A stretch of 64,000 nucleotides of DNA from positions 6,253,728 through 6,317,727 of the forward strand of contig VZSR01000028.1 in the NCBI GenBank assembly GCA_013398615.1, written 5' to 3'. Both the position numbers and the translations under genes were made by a program. Under the pieces are notes generated by a model, which worked only from the letters and a program-made list of their open reading frames with translations, was not told the DNA's origin and ran no database searches. This stretch comes from Brachypodius melanocephalos. Lineage: Eukaryota > Chordata > Aves > Passeriformes > Pycnonotidae. Below, in pieces: positions 57,801-64,000 of the stretch (position 1 is its first letter; the number at the start of each line of letters is the position of its first letter).

Positions 57801-59600
57801 CCCCTGAGAAGGAAGCAGATGGTTCAGGACCAAAGTGTGTGACATTCCAGCTGAATAGCAGACAAAGCAGGGAGGCCAAGAGGAATCTTACATACAGGAC
57901 TGAGCTCCTAAAATAGATTTTTAATGATTCTAAATGTTTGGGTGATTTTTCTTTTAAAAAATTTTTTTAACCGCTTCTCGAATAATATAATTCTACCACA
58001 ACAGATAGATCATACAAGGAAAATTTCAGGCTAATGGTAGTTGGCAAGATAAGCTTATAATCTACATTTCAAATCTGATGTACATTCATTGAGATAAAAG
58101 GTATGAAAAGCACTACCTCCAAAGTTAACTGAACCAATGCTAAATATGAGGTAGGATTACAAGGAGGCCAAGAGTGCTTCAAAATGCTACTGAGAAAGGA
58201 ATTGCTGCAATGTTTTAAAGTAAATCATTCAAGTGACACGAACTTATTATTTGGAATATTGTTCCTCCTCAGGCTGAGTATGTAATTCCAGTAGATTATA
58301 ATTATGAGTTATATAAGATTCAGTGGAAGGTTAGAAGGATATATTTAAAATATTATTCACTATTCATAAATAAGGCTTTTAAAACACCAGGATAATTAGT
58401 TCCATTAAGGTTACATCTTCATTGACAGGGCTCTAGCTCTAGCTAACAGAAGTCCATCAGCTGATCTGTCTGTTGTGTCACATGCAAATGAGTTAATTAG
58501 GCTTATTCATAACTTCCTTTGTTTCTGAGCCGAAAAATTATGCCTACATTTTCCTTCCAACTCTAAGGTAAAATTTCCAGAGCTACATGAGATAGGCTGT
58601 GGAGGAAGGCACTGAAGTCAGTGAGCCCAGTTCCTAGGCTTGAGGCTTCTACTCACTAGGAGAAAACGACATGTCCTGCACAGTATTTTTTTTCAGGTAT
58701 CTCCAATACTTTCAGAGTGGAATTTCATTATTTGGCTGCTATTGCACCTCTGAATCATTAAAGACCACACCCTGCTATAAGACTCTGCACCAGTAACATA
58801 TATATGGGTGATCTGGTGCTGGTGAGAAATCTAATCAAAACCAATGTACGGGTAGAGTTTTGGCTTGAGAAGAATGTGTGCAACTAACTCGCGGGAGGAC
58901 AATGTTGAGGAGGATTATATATTGCAAAAATCTGTATTTAAGGTAGCTAAGTCAAACCCAGTCAGAAACTCACAGCTGTTGAGGACCCTTGGTTCTTAGA
59001 GTCTAAGAGAAATTTCTTAAGAAACAGTCCTACCACTTTGCACTCTATATCACAAGTCTTAGAAGTCCTGCTTTCCTTACTAGTTCCACTGCTATTTTCA
59101 TGTAATGCAAGCAAAGCACCTCAAATAACAACCAGTTAACACAAATAAGCTTGATTTTAATTTTTTATAGAAGAACACAGAGTAAATCTTGAATTAACTG
59201 ATATTCTGGGACAATGCTATTTCAAGAGGTCCAACAGGGACAGTATTTTGAAATATAGACCCACATGGTGTGAAAACCACATGCCTTTTTCTCTTCCTAC
59301 ATACAGGCAGCTCTGACTCTCACAGAATCATGCACACACATTGAAAGCAGCACAGCAGACGTGATGACACAACGAGATGCAATACAGATATCATTTACTG
59401 AGCAGACTCCTGAAGACTAGAAGGCAAGATTCCCTGCCATCACTTGCTTCAGTCCCTGCTTCATCCTTTCCAGACCTGGGAAACTCAGGAATTATACAGC
59501 CAAAGACACCTTCAGCAGTGAGATATCTTTGGGGTATTTTTTTGGTCCACTAGAAGTTAACTGTCCTACCAAGAAAAAAATCCACTTTCCTCTAGCCCCA
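51900..59600. other. Intergenic DNA, no gene seen
   Basis: If the INPP1 pseudogene extended to the HIBCH side, its 5' exons would be here on the - strand. I find no convincing match to the INPP1 N-terminus. Short open frames on both strands look random. No RNA gene or mobile element is recognisable. Confidence 0.5.
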
Positions 59601-59669
59601 TTCCCACACACACTCCCTACAGCTATTTCCACCCACGCCACAGCTCTTTTTAACTGTGTTTAAAAAGCT

Positions 59670-60380
59670 GAGAGCGAGAGAAATGTGCTGCTGCTGCTGC
59701 TGCCGGTGCTCCTCCTCCTCAGGTGGGCGGGTTGGTAGCTGGTCAGTTTTCTGCAGCATTTCTCATTGCTGAATGCGTGGGAGGCCGAGAGCAGAAAGGG
59801 AAGGAAGCGGTCCGCTTTAGGAAGGGAGGCGTAGCAAAGCGAGTGGGAAGCAAATAGCCCCTTCCCACCTGCACATGGGCAATTATATGCAATTGAAAAA
59901 AACACCAACACAATAGATCTGCAAGCGGAGCTTTCCGAGCTGTAGTCCTAAAAGGTATCAAACAGCTCGGGTCTCAAAGCCAAAGTCGGGGGTGACCAGA
60001 TCTCTGGGAAGATGGCATTTTTTCACCCACGGAGAGCAGGCTCGTGGGGAGGAGAAGGAGGAGGGAAGCGGGCGTTCCTTACAGTTATGGCTTTGTACGT
60101 GGGTGGAGGGTGGTTCGGGGAGAGGAGTGACAGATTGCTTGTGGCAGCAGGGAAGAAAGATGTAGGAGGGTGTTTGCCCAGGGTCCCGTCTCACCCAGGG
60201 GGTTCTGGCAGGGTGGCTGCAGCACGAGGGCTGTGCCTAAGCCGGGCTGGTGGGAGGAGAGGAGCTCACTGCTGGATGGACCTCGCTTGGATCCGCTCTC
60301 CTCGTCTCATCAACACGGCAGCATCTGCAGCAGCACCCAGCCACTCCCACACCTTCCCCGGTGCTCTCTGAGGCCAAAAG
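59670..60380. promoter_or_regulatory. GC-richer block with TGC repeat, possible orphan promoter
   Basis: Base composition shifts to GC-richer with scattered CpG, unlike the DNA on either side. It begins with six TGC triplets (59686-59703) and a CTC/CCT stretch. No coding exon is attached. Its position on the far side of the INPP1 relics is where an INPP1 5' end would be expected. This is inference from composition and position only. Confidence 0.25.
59686..59703. repeat. Trinucleotide repeat (TGC)6
   Basis: Six uninterrupted TGC triplets followed by cggtgctcctcctcctc. Short and non-coding as far as can be seen. Confidence 0.85.
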
Positions 60381-60399
60381 AAAAAAAGGAAACTACTTC

Positions 60400-63300
60400 G
60401 CTCACACAGTTTCATTATGGATTTGCTTTCACCCTTTTCCAAACACTTTTGAGTTCCCCACTGATAAGATGCAAATTAACTGGTGGAAAAAAAAAAAAAA
60501 AAGTTGATTTTTTTCTCCTCCCTCACACACTTTCTTGTTGCAGGAGAAATTCACTACTGCATGCCATTAGCTGTATGCCCTCATCCCAAATCTGTGATTT
60601 CAGATGTTGTGTGGTTGCATCATCTGAAAGGTCTCTCACCAAAAGCCCCGGAGAAGGCATGCTGTTTGCATGAGGTTACTCAGGTTACAGACAAAAGCAA
60701 AAAATTGTTTCTCCGTATTACATAGGTGTTTCAGTCCTTCCCTGGGTTGCCCTGCTGTTAGAGAGTGAAGAAACAGATCCGTTTTCTGCTTATTTTAAGT
60801 CTACTTCTGCTTTCAGTGATGTCCCTGGAAGACTCTACTGCAGACCTGAGCCTTTACTATTAGGTACCCAAGCTGGCACAAGGAAATTCCAACCTGTGTC
60901 ACCTGTTTTAGACCTTCAACTGGGTTTGGACTGAGAAATGTGAAATGTGAGGATTGTTTTTCAGCACAGTAATAACCAGTTAGCAGGCATGAACTGGAAA
61001 TTTTCCCGTTCTGTCCCTCAAACCTTCATAGACTCATTTTTTTCCCTTAACCTTCACACACTGTAGGGATGCACTTCCCTATGAGATACCAACTGTTGGA
61101 CCAGCAGAGGAAAAGAGTGAATTTACAGCAAACCTGGAAACAACAGCATGGGACATGATGAAGTACTCGTACCATTTATTATCTGGTCTTGGTCAACTGC
61201 TCTGGAAGCTCTCAGAGGTAAATGCAAGGCACAAATTAATGTTTAACTACAGGTGTACAGGTGGCACACAGAACACACCTGAGCTGCTCTTGGAGTCCTT
61301 CTTGAGAGCAAGAGCTCCCACATTCTAAAGTTGTATGGTTTTCTGGAAAAGAAACAAAATAAAACAAAAACCGCCAAAACCCAAACAAACAAACAAAACC
61401 CTAAAAGAAAAAAAAAAAAAAACCAGACACAAAACCCGAAAACATCTGCTCAACTCTAAAGACCTCCTACAGTCTGCAACTTGTTTTCTCTTTTCAAACC
61501 TGCTGAGCTCGCTGCCAGGAAATTTCTCCAGGGGTAGGAATTACAACCTGCTTATCCATCTGTTACTGCACTTACACACTCTCAGTGCCTGCCTTGGTCC
61601 AGTATTGTGCAGCCCTCTTTGCCAATAGTAAAATAATCCATAGACTCCCAGGTTAAAGGTCATCTCATTCTGCTTATTCTCAGGCAATTCCATTATTTTC
61701 ACTCTTTTCCCACTACCTACTTAGAGAACATTTTTATTTACTTTTTAGAAAGCATTTTCACTTTGATATTCCACTCTGAATAAAAATGCAGGAGCACTGC
61801 AGGAGGACTACAGGAGGACTGCAAAACAGGATGATATCTGAACTGATTTCTGAACAGGACTGCAGGAAGACCACAAAGGGTTTACACCATTATTTACACC
61901 GAGAACAGGAGGAGAACAGACTAAAATCAGCACAAGTAAAAGATGAATCAGATCACCAGCTTCTATTTTGGACCCCCAGAAACACAGATCCTGTGTAACC
62001 ATGTCCGGATCACAGCCTTGCCCATGTGCAGGTGGAATTTGTTAGGCCATTTCCAGGGCTTTCAAACAGCCTCCACTTGCTCTTACCCAAGGCTGGCTTC
62101 CACACACCCATTTCTTCATTTTCACAACAAAGAGATTATCCCACAGAAAAGTTCTGTTCATATTTGTCTGTGAAATGTAGAGACTTTCAGTCACAGAAAA
62201 TGAGAAACAAAATGTTACCTGCTTATCAAACTCCCTAATTAGTAATGCCTGGATGACAGCTGCAGAGTTATCCTCAAAAATCATTTATTAAATATGTATC
62301 TAAGTCAGGGTTCAGGTTTGCCAACTGTGACGATTTGGTGTCATTTAGCCTGGTTTAGATTTAATTACATGGCACTTGGTACAAAGCAGCATACAGGGCT
62401 GTCTGTACACAAGATGACACCAGGAAGCTGCATCACTGATTATCATATAACCTTTAGGGGAAAGTTTGAATAGTCTGGATCACCTAATGAATTCTTGCAA
62501 TTAATTAGTTTGCAGTAATTAAACCAGTGCCTGCAAAAGCACCTCATGTCCTGTTCTCAGTTATTTTTTGTTCACATTGTACAGGACTGAAAACTGAGAC
62601 TGCATTAATACAGAAATGTTCTGGGTTGGTTTGTTGGTTTTTTTTTTTGTGCCTATTTAGCTTCATTAAAATTTTTACAACCAGATTTAATATACTCTGA
62701 GAGTCATTACAGCGGAAATGCCAACACAGATGACGCTGATATAAGCAGGGGCTGAATCATTTTAGAAATAAAGAGCAAGGTTGCCCTCTGGAGACTTCTC
62801 TAGAAGTGCTGCTGAGAGCTAGGATTTTTTCTTCCAGCAAAATAAATTTGCTAAAAGGTTTTAAGATTTTTTTTTTCTTTTAAATAGAAATGTGAATCAA
62901 GGCAGCTGATGCTAAGAACTTGTTACACCAAGATGATGAAGCTACATTTCAACCTAATGCACTGTATTGTCATTTACTCCATAGTTCATGTCTTTTCAGT
63001 ATCAGTCTCATGTTGCTATGTGTCAGCCTCAAAAAACATTAATGGAATGGTCTTAGTTACTGAAATCAAAGTGAATTTTGTATTATTGACTCCTAGCGTG
63101 ATAAATTCTCAAGTGCTGTAATATTTTATTATTTTAAAACCGGTAATTTTCACAGTTGCAGTTTCAGAGTCTATGCTGAATGCAGAGGCTGAATTTGAGC
63201 TCACAGTTGTCTGTAGCTACTGTTGGGGCAGTAACCGTGCTAGTTCTTAATCCATGTATTTACCTTCATGGATAAGCAGTTCTTGGTGGGATGTTACGCT

Positions 63301-63550
63301 AGACCGGCGCCTTAATCCCACCTCACTCGCTGTCCGTGTGTCAGTAGCTGCGAGGGCAGCACGGGGGGTGTGTCTGGTGTTTCAGCTGCAAAGAACGAAA
63401 GATAAGCCGGGAGGTCAGAAATTGAGAAACCAGTCTTACTGCTGAAAATAATAACCCGCCTAAATGCAGCTCCAGCCCACGAAGTTCAGCTCTGGAGGCG
63501 GCTTGGCAATGCGAGCTTTCCCCACCTTGAGCAGCAAGCACCACGGGTGA
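60400..63550. other. Intergenic DNA upstream of HIBCH, no gene seen
   Basis: AT-rich sequence with an AAAC/AAAAC-rich low-complexity stretch near 61360-61430 and a degenerate purine-rich short repeat near 61786-61875. No splice-supported exon was recognised. Confidence 0.5.
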
Positions 63551-63559
63551 TGTTAGTGC

Positions 63560-63960
63560 TACACGCGGCATTCACTCGCTTCCCCGGCAGAGCAGCTGCA
63601 TCACCAGATGCCCTCACACCGCCCGGCCTTATCCAGGACGGGGAGCAGCACCCCTTCCCTGCCCGGGTAAGGAATCTGCCTTGGTTACTGGAAAAGAGCT
63701 GTTCGCGGGGGCCAGCGGCCGGCCGCCCCTCATGATCCGCTCCCGGGGACGGAGCGGCTGTCGGCCCCTGAGAGCGCCGCGCATGCGCCGCTCGCCGTGG
63801 CGCCCGTGGCCGCGGCGCGGAGCCGGGGAGGGAGCGGTGCCGCCATGGCGGGCCGGGCGCTGCAGGCGCTGCCCAGGTAACGGGGGCCGCCCTGAGGGGC
63901 TGGAGCGCGGCGGGGAGCGAAGGGAGCGGCGGCCCGAGCCGGCCGGGGATCGCAGTCCCG
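63560..63960 (+). promoter_or_regulatory. HIBCH: CpG island / promoter of HIBCH
   Basis: CpG density rises near 63560 and stays high up to about 63960. It surrounds a short exon with an ATG in good context and a GTAACG donor, as expected for a promoter. Confidence 0.6.
63845..63876 (+). CDS. HIBCH: Probable HIBCH coding exon 1 (partial gene)
   Basis: ATG in a strong context (gccgccATGg) encodes MAGRALQALPR, with the last Arg split by a donor CCCAG|GTAACG, in phase 2. The Arg/Ala/Leu pattern without acidic residues fits the start of a mitochondrial targeting peptide. HIBCH (3-hydroxyisobutyryl-CoA hydrolase) acts in the mitochondrial matrix in valine breakdown, and it is the expected next gene, on this strand, beyond INPP1. 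Only ten full codons are visible, so the identity rests mainly on synteny. The rest of the gene lies beyond the window. Confidence 0.5.
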
Positions 63961-64000
63961 AGGCTGCTGCGAGTTGTAGTTTGGGCCTAGATCAGCCAGG

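Overview
The window is nuclear DNA from a vertebrate, almost certainly a bird. It has short GT-AG exons in long AT-rich introns, CpG islands at three gene starts, very low interspersed-repeat content, and 3' ends of avian-type CR1 LINEs (33014-33232 and about 24555-24680). The gene order NEMP2 - MFSD6 - (INPP1) - HIBCH matches the block next to NAB1 on human 2q32 and its avian counterpart, read here in the opposite direction. I cannot name the species.

Layout. 1-2440: nothing gene-like. 2440-3150: CpG island and first exon of NEMP2. 2605-14535: NEMP2 on the + strand. Nine coding exons join with matching phases into one 461-codon frame that encodes an inner-nuclear-membrane protein. From 14536 to about 17160 is its probable 3' UTR. 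MFSD6 lies on the - strand. Its six coding exons (37119 down to 19891) give a 788-codon frame for a 12-helix major-facilitator-family protein, with most of the protein in one 1.5 kb exon. Its 3' UTR probably runs toward about 17.7 kb, tail to tail with NEMP2. Its CpG-island promoter and a non-coding first exon are at about 44.7-45.5 kb, so the 5' UTR is split by about 8 kb of intron. 45.6-63.5 kb has no intact gene. 63.56-63.96 kb is a third CpG island, with a short exon starting at ATG 63845 that fits exon 1 of HIBCH on the + strand by position and by its mitochondrial-targeting look.

Main surprise. INPP1 (inositol polyphosphate 1-phosphatase) should sit on the - strand between MFSD6 and HIBCH. 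No intact INPP1 reading frame is there. Two short stretches (51731-51815 and 49503-49598, - strand, correct relative order, about 2 kb apart) still resemble INPP1: one around its metal-binding Glu-Glu motif, the other around a conserved Phe-Pro segment. The first carries a one-base frameshift and a stop. This looks like a decayed, intron-retaining (unitary) INPP1 pseudogene, and it is the observation most worth checking.

Other points of interest are a 39-40 bp minisatellite in an MFSD6 intron, an unassigned coding-like block beside an oligo-T run in the MFSD6 5' intron, a possible short NEMP2 isoform, and a GC-rich block with a TGC repeat near 60 kb that could be an orphaned promoter. All homology statements rest on remembered family features, not on database searches.
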